Shown piece after piece: positions 1 to 7,692 of a stretch of DNA of 15,370 nucleotides. The notes beneath the pieces are model-generated. The model searched no databases. It had not been told where the DNA came from and worked only from the letters and a program-made list of their open reading frames with translations. The position numbers and the translations under genes were made by a program. Each line of letters begins with the position of its first letter. The first letter of the stretch is position 1. The stretch comes from Candidatus Brocadiia bacterium (lineage in GTDB: Bacteria > Planctomycetota > MHYJ01 > WSZJ01). The stretch covers positions 1 through 15,370 of the forward strand of contig JABWAY010000060.1 in assembly GCA_013360825.1 (NCBI GenBank), given 5' to 3'.

Positions 1-1745
1 CGCCCCGACCCCGCAGCCCGCCGCTCCAGTTCCCCGGCCGCCTGCGCGTGGAGCCGCCCGCGCTCGCGGCGGGGAAGAAGGGAGTAGGCCGCGTCCCTCA
101 GCAGGGCGTGCCGGAACATGAGCTGCGGGTCGTCGGGAAACAGCGATCGCGACTCCCGCTCGATCAGCTCGGCCCGGCGCGCCGCGTCGAGATCCGAGGC
201 CACGGGACGGCCCGCCAGAAGCGAGACGACGCCCGGCCAGAACGATCGGCCGACGGCGCTCGCCGCCTTGATCGTCTCGCGCGTCTCCGGGGACTGGCGG
301 TCGAGCCGCGCGACCAGCAGCCCGGTCAGGCTTGAAGGGAGGCGATCCGGCGTGCCCCGGAGCTCGAACGGCAGTCCCTGGAGGAGGGCGTTGTCCCGGA
401 GGAAGCGCGCGAGTTCCTCGGCGAGGTAGGGATTTCCGCCCGACTTTTCCTCGAGGAACTGCGCCAGCGCGGGCGAAACCGGGCCCCGAAGGACGGCGGA
501 GCCGATCCCCGCGGCCGCTCCCTCCGACAGTTCCCGGAGGGGAAAGACCGTGCCGCCGGCGGGAATCGGGCTTCCCGGCCGGGCCGTGCAGAGGATCGAG
601 CACCGGCGACCCGACCAGGCCGCGGCCAGCCGGGACAGGAGGAGCCGCGTTCCCTCGTCCGCCTGGTGGAGGTCCTCCAGGCACAGGAGCGCCGGGGCCC
701 CCGCGGCGCGCGCCGTCAGCCAGCGCTCCCAGGCCGCGTGGGCCTCGTTCTCGAAACGCACCGGGTCGATCGACTCGACGCGCGCACCGGGGAGTTCGTG
801 CCCGAGCGAGAGGACGATCAGCTGCGCCGTGTTTTCGCGCTCCGCGGCGGGCTCCGACTCCATCTGTCCCGCAAGCGCCGCCGCGAGCCGCTCCGCGTCC
901 TGCACCGAGGTCACCCGGATCCCCGTCTCGGAGCCCACGATGTCCCCGAACGCGGCGAGCGGAAGCCGGACGTCGTCCGGGGCGCGACCCCAGGCCACCC
1001 AGAGCCGCCCGAGCGCCCGGCGCCCCTCCCGTCGCACCTCGGCCAGGAGTCGGGACTTCCCGATCCCCGCCTCGCCCTCGACCACCACGAAGGAACTCCC
1101 CCCGGCGGCCAGCGGCGCCAGGAGCCCGCGGACCTCCCCGGACCGCCCGAAAAGCGGCAGCACCGGCTCCACCCGCGAGACCTCGGACCCGCCCCCCGCC
1201 CCCCTCACCTCCCAGGCCGCGACCGGCTCCTCCCGGTTCCGGGCGCGAACGGGGGGAAGCGCGGTGTACGTGACGACCCGGGCAGTCTCCCGCTCCACAC
1301 GCTCGCCGACCACCACACAGCCGGGCTCCGCGGCTTCGTAGAGCCGGCGCGCCACGTTGACGGCGTCCCCGGTCGCCGTCGCGCGGTCCCCCCCCACCGA
1401 CCCCCACAGCACCTCCCCCGCGTTCAGCCCGGCGCGCAGCTGGAAATCCGTCCCCCGCTCCGCGTTGAACTCCTGCACCGCGGCGCGGAGCCCCAGCGCG
1501 CACCGGACGGCCCGCACGGCGTCGTCCCCGTGCGACACGGGGGCGCCGAAGACCACCATCGCGCACTCCCCCACGAACTTGTCCACGTGGCCGCCCATCC
1601 GGTCGACCACCGCGCGGAAACGGGTGAACAGCGCGTCGAGCGCGCCCCGCGCCTCCTCCGGCCCCGACCGGTCGGCCCAGGACGCGAAGTCGTCCAGCCC
1701 GGCGAAGATCACCACGACCGTACGCCGCTCGGCGGGTCCGCTCAC
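1..1745 (-). CDS. Cyclase-homology domain plus AAA/STAND ATPase signalling protein, 3' end outside window
   Basis: The frame is open from a GTG at 1745 to the left edge, giving about 581 codons with no stop. Residues 8-150 form a class III nucleotide cyclase homology domain, with N130 and R134 in the usual Asn-x3-Arg spacing and K56 before the second metal site. A linker follows, then an AAA_16-type ATPase: Walker A GEAGIGKS at residues 224-231, Walker B LLCLEDLHQAD near 353-363, and a downstream SGGNPYLAEEL motif typical of these NTPases. Family members usually continue into TPR or helical repeats, which would lie outside. Both metal-binding Asp positions of the cyclase are changed: Gly16 where F-A-D is expected, and Glu60 in VGEC where G-D is expected. 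I therefore infer a regulatory rather than catalytic cyclase domain. The gene is divergent from the ABC transporter. The start is uncertain because no Shine-Dalgarno sits directly before this GTG. Confidence 0.85.
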   Translation of the reverse strand, partial: MSGPAERRTVVVIFAGLDDFASWADRSGPEEARGALDALFTRFRAVVDRMGGHVDKFVGECAMVVFGAPVSHGDDAVRAVRCALGLRAAVQEFNAERGTDFQLRAGLNAGEVLWGSVGGDRATATGDAVNVARRLYEAAEPGCVVVGERVERETARVVTYTALPPVRARNREEPVAAWEVRGAGGGSEVSRVEPVLPLFGRSGEVRGLLAPLAAGGSSFVVVEGEAGIGKSRLLAEVRREGRRALGRLWVAWGRAPDDVRLPLAAFGDIVGSETGIRVTSVQDAERLAAALAGQMESEPAAERENTAQLIVLSLGHELPGARVESIDPVRFENEAHAAWERWLTARAAGAPALLCLEDLHQADEGTRLLLSRLAAAWSGRRCSILCTARPGSPIPAGGTVFPLRELSEGAAAGIGSAVLRGPVSPALAQFLEEKSGGNPYLAEELARFLRDNALLQGLPFELRGTPDRLPSSLTGLLVARLDRQSPETRETIKAASAVGRSFWPGVVSLLAGRPVASDLDAARRAELIERESRSLFPDDPQLMFRHALLRDAAYSLLPRRERGRLHAQAAGELERRAAGSG

Positions 1746-1783
1746 CGGCGCATGGTATCCGAGAAGCGTTGCGCTTCCGACAC
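1742..1783 (-). other. Possible 13-codon leader ORF coupled to the cyclase-ATPase gene
   Basis: An AGGAGA Shine-Dalgarno (1792-1797, minus strand) sits 8 bases before a GTG at 1783. This opens a 13-codon frame ending at TGA 1742-1744. The TGA overlaps the GTG start of the cyclase-ATPase gene as GTGA, the classic layout of translational coupling. The downstream GTG has no good ribosome site of its own, which makes the leader plausible as its loading site. An ORF this short can easily occur by chance, so confidence is low. Confidence 0.25.
1763..1777. promoter_or_regulatory. Short palindrome in the divergent intergenic region, possible operator
   Basis: GAAGCG-TTG-CGCTTC is a perfect 6-base inverted repeat with a 3-base centre. 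It lies near the middle of the 58-base gap between the leftward cyclase-ATPase gene and the rightward ABC permease gene, so one bound regulator could affect both. No clear sigma-70 boxes were recognised beside it. A 6-base repeat is common by chance in GC-rich DNA. Confidence 0.2.
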
Positions 1784-1803
1784 GCGCGGGTTCTCCTTGC
1801 GGG

Positions 1804-2967
1804 ATGTTCCGGTTCGCAGCGCTCAACATCCTGACCCGCCCGCTCCGCTCGCTCCTGGCGCTGGTCGGCGTCTCCGTGTCGATCGCCGGCGTGGTGGGGC
1901 TGATCAGCGTGTCGGGGGGGCTGCGGGGAATGATGACGGACACGCTGGCGAAGGTGGAGGGGCTGGTGATGATCGAGGCGAACTCTGTCGATCCGATCTT
2001 CTCGACGCTGCCGGTGGCGTATGCGAAACGCGTGGAGGCGATCCCCGGGGTGCAGGCGTGCGTGCCGGAACTGTGGCGCGTCGCGCCGAACGTGGAGGGG
2101 GGGAAGACGCTGGTCGGGCTGTTCAACGCCGTGGTGGTGCTGGGCCTGGATCCGGAGCGGCACACGCGGCTGTCGGCGGGGCATGTCTACTCGCGGTCGA
2201 TGCGGCGCGGGCGCAACGTGGAGGTCCGCGACCGGGGGACGCGGAACGTCGTGATCAGCGAGCGGCTCGCGCGGAAGTACGCGAAGGACGTCGGCGGGTC
2301 GATCCGGATCGGCGAGGAGCAGTTCCCGATCGTGGGCGTGTACGACACGGGGTCGCTCTTCCTCGACGGGACGATCATCATGCACCTCGAGGAGGCGACG
2401 CGCGTCGCGGGATTCCAGAAGGAGCTGGTGACGAGTTTCTACGTCGAGGCCGTGAGCCGCGATCCTGCGGAGCTGGCGCGGATCGAAAAGGCGATCGAGG
2501 CGGAGTTCGCGAACGAGCCGAAGAAAGTCGACTGCCTGTCCACGACCGAGTGGCAGACCGAATTCGGGGCGATGCTGCGCAACCTGGACGTCTTCCTGCT
2601 CGTGGTGAGCTCGATCGCGGTCTTCGTCGGGGCGATCGGCGTCCTGAACACGATGCTGATGAGCGTGACGGAACGGGTCCCGGAGTTCGGGATCCTGAAG
2701 GCGAACGGCTGGTCGCGCTGGGACGTGACGCGGCTGGTGCTGATCGAAAGCGCCCTCCTGGGAGTGATCGGCGGCGCGGCGGGGTGCGGGCTCGGCGTCC
2801 TCGGCGTCACGGTCGCGGGGCGGTTCATGCCGTTCGCCCCGCAGGCCTCCCCGGCGCTCCTCCTCGGCGCTTTCTCCACCGGCGTCGTGCTCGGGATTCT
2901 CGGCGGGGTCTACCCGGCGCACCGCGCCGCGGGACTGCATCCGGTGGAGGCGATCCGGGCGGGGTGA
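1804..2967 (+). CDS. ABC transporter permease, MacB/FtsX type
   Basis: The 387-residue protein has the MacB-type layout. One N-terminal membrane segment lies at about residues 15-38, followed by a roughly 220-residue periplasmic MacB core domain. Three C-terminal segments lie at about 262-286, 314-337 and 350-372 (FtsX domain), and the protein ends in the usual HRAAGLHPVEAIRAG. The frame is open upstream to 1357, but only the ATG at 1804 gives the standard family N-terminus (MFRFAALNIL). The upstream part would be antisense to the cyclase gene. It should pair with the overlapping ATPase to drive mechanical, non-translocating transport of a lipoprotein, peptide or small molecule. No MacA-like adaptor or TolC-like gene lies in the window, so the substrate is open. 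Confidence 0.9.
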   Translation: MFRFAALNILTRPLRSLLALVGVSVSIAGVVGLISVSGGLRGMMTDTLAKVEGLVMIEANSVDPIFSTLPVAYAKRVEAIPGVQACVPELWRVAPNVEGGKTLVGLFNAVVVLGLDPERHTRLSAGHVYSRSMRRGRNVEVRDRGTRNVVISERLARKYAKDVGGSIRIGEEQFPIVGVYDTGSLFLDGTIIMHLEEATRVAGFQKELVTSFYVEAVSRDPAELARIEKAIEAEFANEPKKVDCLSTTEWQTEFGAMLRNLDVFLLVVSSIAVFVGAIGVLNTMLMSVTERVPEFGILKANGWSRWDVTRLVLIESALLGVIGGAAGCGLGVLGVTVAGRFMPFAPQASPALLLGAFSTGVVLGILGGVYPAHRAAGLHPVEAIRAG

Positions 2968-3653
2968 TGAGCGAAGCGGTGATCGAGGCGAAGGACCTGG
3001 CGAAGTCGTACCGGGCGAGCGGGCGGCCGGTGGAGGCGCTCCGCGGGGTGACGCTGTCGATTGCGCGCGGGTCGATGACGTTCCTGGTGGGGCCGAGCGG
3101 GAGCGGGAAGTCGACGTTCCTGCAGCTGGCGGGCGGACTCGACCGGCCGACCTCGGGGACGATCGCCGTGGACGGGCGGGACCTCGGGTCGATGGACGAC
3201 CGCGCGCTGTCGGCGTTCCGGCGGACGCGGGTCGGGTTCGTGTTCCAGGCGTTCAACCTCATCCCGAATCTGGACGCGGTGGACAACGTGCTGATCCCGT
3301 TTTACGCCTCCGGGCTTGCGGCCGGGATGAGGGACAGGGCGCGGACGCTGCTGGGAGAGGTCGGGCTCGGCGACCGTCTCGGACATCGCCCGAAGCAGCT
3401 GAGCGGCGGGGAGCAGCAGCGGGTCGCGATCGCCCGGGCGCTTCTCAAGGATCCCGCGCTCCTCCTCGCCGACGAGCCGACGGGCGAGCTCGACTCGAAA
3501 ACCGGGGCGGCGATTTTCGCCCTGCTCCGCGGGCTCCAGCGCGACCGCGGAGCGTCCGTCGTCGTCGTGACGCACGACACCCGCCACATCGAGCCCGGCG
3601 ACCGCATCGTCCGCATCGCGGACGGGGCCGTCGTCGGCGATTCCCCCGCCTGA
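2967..3653 (+). CDS. ABC transporter ATP-binding protein, LolD/MacB type
   Basis: This 228-residue ATPase overlaps the permease stop by one base (TGATG), indicating coupled translation. It shows Walker A GPSGSGKST, a Q-loop in FVFQAFNLIPNLDAVDN, the signature LSGGEQQR, Walker B ALLLADEPTGELDS and the H-loop VTHD. The ADEPTGELDS wording is typical of the LolD/MacB/FtsE group that partners FtsX-fold permeases. The length is normal for a stand-alone nucleotide-binding subunit. It would power the permease encoded just upstream. The frame is open far upstream, but that part is a shadow of the permease and cyclase genes. Confidence 0.93.
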   Translation: MSEAVIEAKDLAKSYRASGRPVEALRGVTLSIARGSMTFLVGPSGSGKSTFLQLAGGLDRPTSGTIAVDGRDLGSMDDRALSAFRRTRVGFVFQAFNLIPNLDAVDNVLIPFYASGLAAGMRDRARTLLGEVGLGDRLGHRPKQLSGGEQQRVAIARALLKDPALLLADEPTGELDSKTGAAIFALLRGLQRDRGASVVVVTHDTRHIEPGDRIVRIADGAVVGDSPA

Positions 3654-3675
3654 CCCGTTCCCGGAGAATCCCCCC

Positions 3676-5091
3676 ATGAACTTCAGCGCCCGATTCGCCC
3701 AGGCCCACATCCGCCTCCTCGCCGAAACCGTCGGGATCCGCGCGGGAGGTTCCGCCGCGGAGCGACGCGCCGGCGGGCTCATCGCCCGATACTTCCGCTC
3801 GCTCGGGCTGGCCACACGGGTCCAGCCGTTCCGGGTCCAGACCCCCGGGTCGCCGTTCTCCGAAGTCCGCGTCGAAGGGCTCGGCGTCATCCCGAGCCGC
3901 CCCGTCGCCGCGACCGCCTCCACGCCGGCCGCGGGAATCTCCGGGAACCTGGTCTTCGTCGAGACCGGCGAGGATGTCCACCTCCCCGCCGTCCCCGGAA
4001 AGATCCTCCTCGTCTACGGAGAGCTCGGCACGCCGGAAAAGTACGAAGCGCTCATGCGCGCCCGCCCCGCCGCCATCGTCCTCGCCGAGAACATCCGGTT
4101 CATCGAGCCGCGCCTCACGAAACTCTCCAACGAACGCTTCGACGCCTTCGGCGCCGTCCCCACCGTCCGCATCCGCTTCGAGGACGCCGCCCGTCTTCTC
4201 CGTGCCGGAAAGACGCGGATCCGGATCCGCACCCGCGTTTCGCACGCCTGGGCCGCTTCCCACAACATCATCGCCGAACTCCCGGGGACCGATCCGGACG
4301 CGGCGATCGTCGTCGTGGGCGGCCACTACGACTCCGTCTGGGGCGGATACGGAGCCCAGGACAACGCCGCGGGCGCCGCCGTGGTCATGGAACTCGCCCG
4401 CATCTTCGCGCGGCGGACGTCCCGCCGGACGGTGCGGTTCGTGACGTTCGGGAGCGAAGAGCTGGGGCTGCGGGGGAGCACGGCGTACGTGGAGGCGCTG
4501 AAGGAGGCCCACGGAGCGGAGGCGCCGCGCCGGCGTCCGCCGGCGTGGAAGCTGCGGCCGACGGAGCTGGAACGGCACCGGCTGATGCTGAACGTCGACC
4601 TCCAGGGGCTCCTCCTCGGCGAGAACTACTGTCCGATCGGCGGTCCCCCGGAGCTCTCCTCCGCCTGCCGCCTCCTGTCCTCCGAGCGCGGCCCGGCCTT
4701 CCGGTTCGACGACGACTGCTATTCGAGCGACAACGCGCCGTTCGCGCACGCCGGGATCCCGACGGCGGCGTTCGGGCGACTCGGCGTCGAGCTGATGTGG
4801 GCGCACACGCCCGCCGACACCCTCGACCGCTGCCACGAGGAATCGCTGCAGCCGATCGGCGAGTACCTGGAGACGTTCCTCTCCCGCTGGGTCATCGACG
4901 CGAAGGCCTTCCCGTTCCCGCGTGTCATCCCGGAGGAACACCGGAAGAAGGTCGAGGCCTACTTTCGCGGGAGAATGTTCGGGTACGTCGAATCCCCGGC
5001 AGGAGGAAACGGTACCGGTCCGGCCTCCTCAAGGACCTCCCGATCCCGTCGATCCCCATCCGCGGCGCGGCGGGGTGCGTCCGGGCGATAG
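3676..5091 (+). CDS. M28 family zinc metallopeptidase (aminopeptidase-like)
   Basis: The 471-residue protein has every zinc ligand expected of an M28 di-zinc exopeptidase: H217 in GGHYDS, D229 in QDNAAG, E262 with catalytic base E261 in GSEELGLRGS, D308 in NVDLQG and H377 in AHTPADTLD. Residues about 90-200 look like the protease-associated (PA) insert common in this family. There is no signal peptide or lipobox, so it is probably cytoplasmic. GGAG at 3663-3666 lies 9 bases before the ATG. It starts 22 bases after the ABC ATPase and may share its transcript, perhaps processing transported peptides (inference). The last 30 or so residues are low-complexity Ser/Arg/Gly and look unlike a folded end, so a late frameshift or eroded terminus is possible. 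Confidence 0.9.
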   Translation: MNFSARFAQAHIRLLAETVGIRAGGSAAERRAGGLIARYFRSLGLATRVQPFRVQTPGSPFSEVRVEGLGVIPSRPVAATASTPAAGISGNLVFVETGEDVHLPAVPGKILLVYGELGTPEKYEALMRARPAAIVLAENIRFIEPRLTKLSNERFDAFGAVPTVRIRFEDAARLLRAGKTRIRIRTRVSHAWAASHNIIAELPGTDPDAAIVVVGGHYDSVWGGYGAQDNAAGAAVVMELARIFARRTSRRTVRFVTFGSEELGLRGSTAYVEALKEAHGAEAPRRRPPAWKLRPTELERHRLMLNVDLQGLLLGENYCPIGGPPELSSACRLLSSERGPAFRFDDDCYSSDNAPFAHAGIPTAAFGRLGVELMWAHTPADTLDRCHEESLQPIGEYLETFLSRWVIDAKAFPFPRVIPEEHRKKVEAYFRGRMFGYVESPAGGNGTGPASSRTSRSRRSPSAARRGASGR

Positions 5092-5159
5092 GAACACATG
5101 CGGGATGAATGCCGACAGGCTCCCGATCCCTGAGCGCACGGCTGCAATGGATCCCGGCC

Positions 5160-5432
5160 ATGAACCCTGAATATCGCACAGCGTCCGAAGACACGTCCGT
5201 CGAAGCCGAGCAGGTCATGCTCGAGCTGGCGGCGAAACGCACGGTCGCGGAGAAGTTCGAGCGGATCTGGGCGATGACGGAATACGTCCATGAGCTCGCC
5301 TTCGCAGGGCTCGGTCGGCGGTACCCGGAACTCCCTGACGACGAGATCGAGTTTCGTTTCACGGCGCAGCGGCTCGGACCGGAACTCACCCTGGCCGCCT
5401 GCGGCCGGCTGCCGGACACCGATGCCCGCTGA
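5160..5432 (+). CDS. Small conserved uncharacterised protein
   Basis: From the ATG at 5160 this is 90 residues; an in-frame ATG at 5109 would add 17 residues that look non-conserved. The helical core (VMLELAAKRTVAEKFERIWA, then LAFAGLGRRYPELPDDEIEF and a C-terminal LGPEL) matches, from memory, a widespread small family found in Myxococcota, Acidobacteriota and Planctomycetota. Its members usually sit directly before a nucleotidyltransferase-like gene, with the two genes overlapping. Here too a second frame opens at 5422 and overlaps this stop, but it is cut short. The function is not established. A role as the small partner of a two-gene module is inference. No clear Shine-Dalgarno was found for either start. 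Confidence 0.6.
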   Translation: MNPEYRTASEDTSVEAEQVMLELAAKRTVAEKFERIWAMTEYVHELAFAGLGRRYPELPDDEIEFRFTAQRLGPELTLAACGRLPDTDAR

Positions 5433-5571
5433 TCGGCCGTTCAGTCCCGGGGCGGTCTTTGGCCGTGTCATCGAGATTCTCGAGGCGATCGACCTCAGGC
5501 CAGGCTCTTCACGAACGTCTCGATCCGGTCAAACGCCTTCCCGAGCGCGGCGAGGCTGGTCGCGTAGCTGA
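5422..5571 (+). pseudogene. Truncated remnant of a downstream partner gene (possibly nucleotidyltransferase-like)
   Basis: An ATG at 5422 overlaps the stop of the small conserved gene by 11 bases, as in coupled pairs. The first codons read MPADRPFSPGAVFGRVIEIL, followed by EAIDL. This resembles the amphipathic first helix of nucleotidyltransferase-fold proteins that commonly follow this small family. After about 25 codons the likeness ends, and the frame runs antisense into the 3' end of the aminotransferase gene, stopping at 5569-5571. The conserved GS active-site segment expected next is absent. I read it as a gene decapitated by a deletion or rearrangement that brought in the aminotransferase operon. 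The match rests on a short segment and on recollection. Confidence 0.35.
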
Positions 5572-6682
5572 TGCGGAAATGCCGGTCGCTCCCGAAGGCG
5601 ACGCCGGGGACGGCGGCGACCAGGCCCGTTTCGAGGAGGGCGTCGCAGAAGTCGAGGGAGCCCGTGATCTTCCGCCCGCCGGCCGACCGGCCGAACAGGG
5701 AATCGATGCGGATCAGGATGTAGAACGCGCCGTGCGGGTCGACGGCGGAGAGTCCCGGGATCGCACGGATCCGGTCCATGCAGTAGAGCCGGCGCCGGTT
5801 GAATTCCGCGTTCATCTTCGAGGTGAACGCGTCGTCGATCACCAGCGCCGCGAGCGCGGCGTACTGGCTCGGCGTCGCCGTGCTGGACGTCGCGTGCGAC
5901 TGGAGCCGGTCGCAGGTCCCGATGACCTCCTTCGGCCCGGCGATGTACCCCACCCGCCACCCGGTCATCGACCAGGTCTTCGAAAACCCGTTCACCACCA
6001 CCGCCTGCTCCCGCAGCCCCGGAACGAGCGCCAGGATCGACGTGTGCTTCCGCCCGCCGTAGATCAGCTTCTCGTAGATCTCGTCCGAGATCACGAACAT
6101 CTTCTTCTCGATCGCAAATTCCCCGATCGCCTTCAGCTCGACATCGTCATAGACCGCGCCCGTCGGGTTGTTCGGCGAATTGATCACGATCGCCCGCGTC
6201 TTCGGCGTCCAGGCCTTCCTCACCGCCTCCGCCGTCAGCGCGAATCCCTCCGCCTCCGCACAGGGAACCGGGATCGGCACCCCGCCCGCCAGCTTCACCA
6301 TCTCGGGAGTCGACAGCCAGTACGGAGAGGGAATCAGCACCTCCTCGCCGTCGTCCACCACCACCGAAATCACGTTGTACAGGCACTGCTTCGCCCCGTT
6401 CGAGACCATCACGCAGGTGTGGTCGTAGACCAGCCCGTTCTCGGACTGCAGCTTCTCCGCGATCGCCCTCCGCAGCGCCGCAATCCCACCGCTCGCGGTG
6501 TACTTGGTCTGCCCCTCGCGGATCGCCTTGATCGCCGCGTCCTTCACCGGCTGCGGCGTGTCGAAATCCGGCTCGCCCGCCGAGAGCGACACGACGTCCT
6601 CGCCCTTCTCCCTCATCGACGCCGCCTTCGCCGTGATGGTCAGCGTCATGGAAGGAGGGATCGTCGCGAGGCGGCGGTTCAT
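5495..6682 (-). CDS. aspC: Class I PLP aminotransferase, aspartate aminotransferase type
   Basis: The 395-residue length is normal for the aspartate aminotransferase Ib group. Visible landmarks are GEPDFDTP (36-43), the NNPTG cofactor loop (171-175), D200 and Y203 in SDEIYE, and the Schiff-base lysine K235 in NGFSKTWSMTGWRVGY. The substrate-carboxylate arginine is R370 in HFRISYA. It should transfer amino groups between aspartate and 2-oxoglutarate in the cytoplasm, though close relatives also act on aromatic or branched substrates. Its ATG overlaps the etfA stop by four bases (ATGA), so it is translated as the last gene of the etf operon. The stop faces the truncated partner gene, with no recognisable terminator between them. 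Confidence 0.9.
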   Translation of the reverse strand: MNRRLATIPPSMTLTITAKAASMREKGEDVVSLSAGEPDFDTPQPVKDAAIKAIREGQTKYTASGGIAALRRAIAEKLQSENGLVYDHTCVMVSNGAKQCLYNVISVVVDDGEEVLIPSPYWLSTPEMVKLAGGVPIPVPCAEAEGFALTAEAVRKAWTPKTRAIVINSPNNPTGAVYDDVELKAIGEFAIEKKMFVISDEIYEKLIYGGRKHTSILALVPGLREQAVVVNGFSKTWSMTGWRVGYIAGPKEVIGTCDRLQSHATSSTATPSQYAALAALVIDDAFTSKMNAEFNRRRLYCMDRIRAIPGLSAVDPHGAFYILIRIDSLFGRSAGGRKITGSLDFCDALLETGLVAAVPGVAFGSDRHFRISYATSLAALGKAFDRIETFVKSLA

Positions 6683-7656
6683 CCGAGCAGCTTCCGGAAT
6701 TCCGCCGTCAGCGCCGGGAGCACTTCAAAGAGATCCCCGACGATCCCGTAGTTGGCGACCTTGAAGATCGGGGCATCCGGGTCCTTGTTGACGGCGACGA
6801 TCACGCGGGAGGAACTCATCCCCGCGAGATGCTGGATCGCGCCGCTGATGCCGCAGGCGAAGTAGAGCGAGGGGCTGACCGTCTTCCCCGTCTGCCCGAC
6901 CTGCTCCTCGTGCGGCCGCCACCCGGCGTCCACCACCGCACGGCTCGCCCCCTGGGCGCCGCCGACCGCCGCCGCAAGATCCGTGATCAGGCCCCAGTTC
7001 TCCGGCCCCTTCAGCCCCCGCCCGCCCGACACGATCACGTTCGCCTCGGTCAGGTCCATCTTCTTCGTCGCCGTCGCCACGATCTCGCGGACAACGGCGC
7101 GGAAGTCGACGTCCTGCGCTTCGATCGGCATGTTCTCGACCGGCGCCGTCCGCCCCGGCCCCGCGCTCTCCTCGCGGAAGACATTGGGACGCAGCGTGGC
7201 GACCAGCGGACCCGCCGAGGCCGCGACCGACGCGAACGCCTTCCCGGCATAGACGGGGCGGCGTGCGATCACCCGCCCGCCGTCGACCCTGAGTTCCGTG
7301 CAGTCCTGCGCAAGCGACGTCGAGAGCATCCCCGCGACGTGACCGCCCAGGTCGCGCCCGAGCGCCGTCGCGCTCATCAGCACCGCCGACGCGTCCGCCC
7401 CCGGCCGGGCCACGATCCGCGCCCACGCCGCGTTCGCGTACTTCGCCAGCCGCTCATGGTCCGCCACCTTCACCAGATCCGGCCCGTACGCCACCAGATC
7501 CGCCGCCTTCGCCGCAACCCCGGACCCGATCACCACCGCCTGAAGCGGCACGCCGAGCGCCGTCGCGATCCTGCGCCCCTCGGACAGCGCCTCGAGAGAC
7601 GATTTCTTGAACGCGCCGTCGCGCGACTCGACGAACACCACCACGGGGCCGGGCAT
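6679..7656 (-). CDS. etfA: Electron transfer flavoprotein, alpha subunit
   Basis: The 325-residue protein is full length for EtfA. The N-terminal half (1-190) is the alpha/beta domain. The C-terminal FAD domain shows IVSGGRGLKGPENWGL (208-223), SRAVVDAGW (238-246), the QVGQTGKTVSPSLYFACGISG block (252-272) and AVNKDPDAPIFKVANYGIVGDL (288-309), all hallmark EtfA segments. AGGAG (CTCCT on plus, 7664-7668) lies 7 bases before the ATG. It forms a heterodimer with EtfB and shuttles electrons from acyl-CoA or other flavin dehydrogenases to the quinone pool. No ETF-quinone oxidoreductase or dehydrogenase gene is in the window. It lies between etfB (36-base gap) and the overlapping aminotransferase gene. 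Confidence 0.96.
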   Translation of the reverse strand: MPGPVVVFVESRDGAFKKSSLEALSEGRRIATALGVPLQAVVIGSGVAAKAADLVAYGPDLVKVADHERLAKYANAAWARIVARPGADASAVLMSATALGRDLGGHVAGMLSTSLAQDCTELRVDGGRVIARRPVYAGKAFASVAASAGPLVATLRPNVFREESAGPGRTAPVENMPIEAQDVDFRAVVREIVATATKKMDLTEANVIVSGGRGLKGPENWGLITDLAAAVGGAQGASRAVVDAGWRPHEEQVGQTGKTVSPSLYFACGISGAIQHLAGMSSSRVIVAVNKDPDAPIFKVANYGIVGDLFEVLPALTAEFRKLLG

Positions 7657-7692
7657 AGGCGGACTCCTGCGGAAATCGGGTTCGGGGACCGT

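Noticed and set aside
332..1273. Long rightward open frames opposite the cyclase-ATPase gene
   Set aside because: They encode proline- and arginine-rich text without motifs and lie antisense to a frame with cyclase and Walker motifs; they are GC-driven shadows.
1357..1803. N-terminal extension of the ABC permease
   Set aside because: The extra 149 codons are antisense to the cyclase domain and lack any MacB-like sequence; the family N-terminus begins at 1804.
3445..4941. 498-codon leftward open frame opposite the M28 peptidase
   Set aside because: The sense strand has all five M28 zinc ligands in order; the antisense product is Arg/Gly/Asp-rich with no domain.
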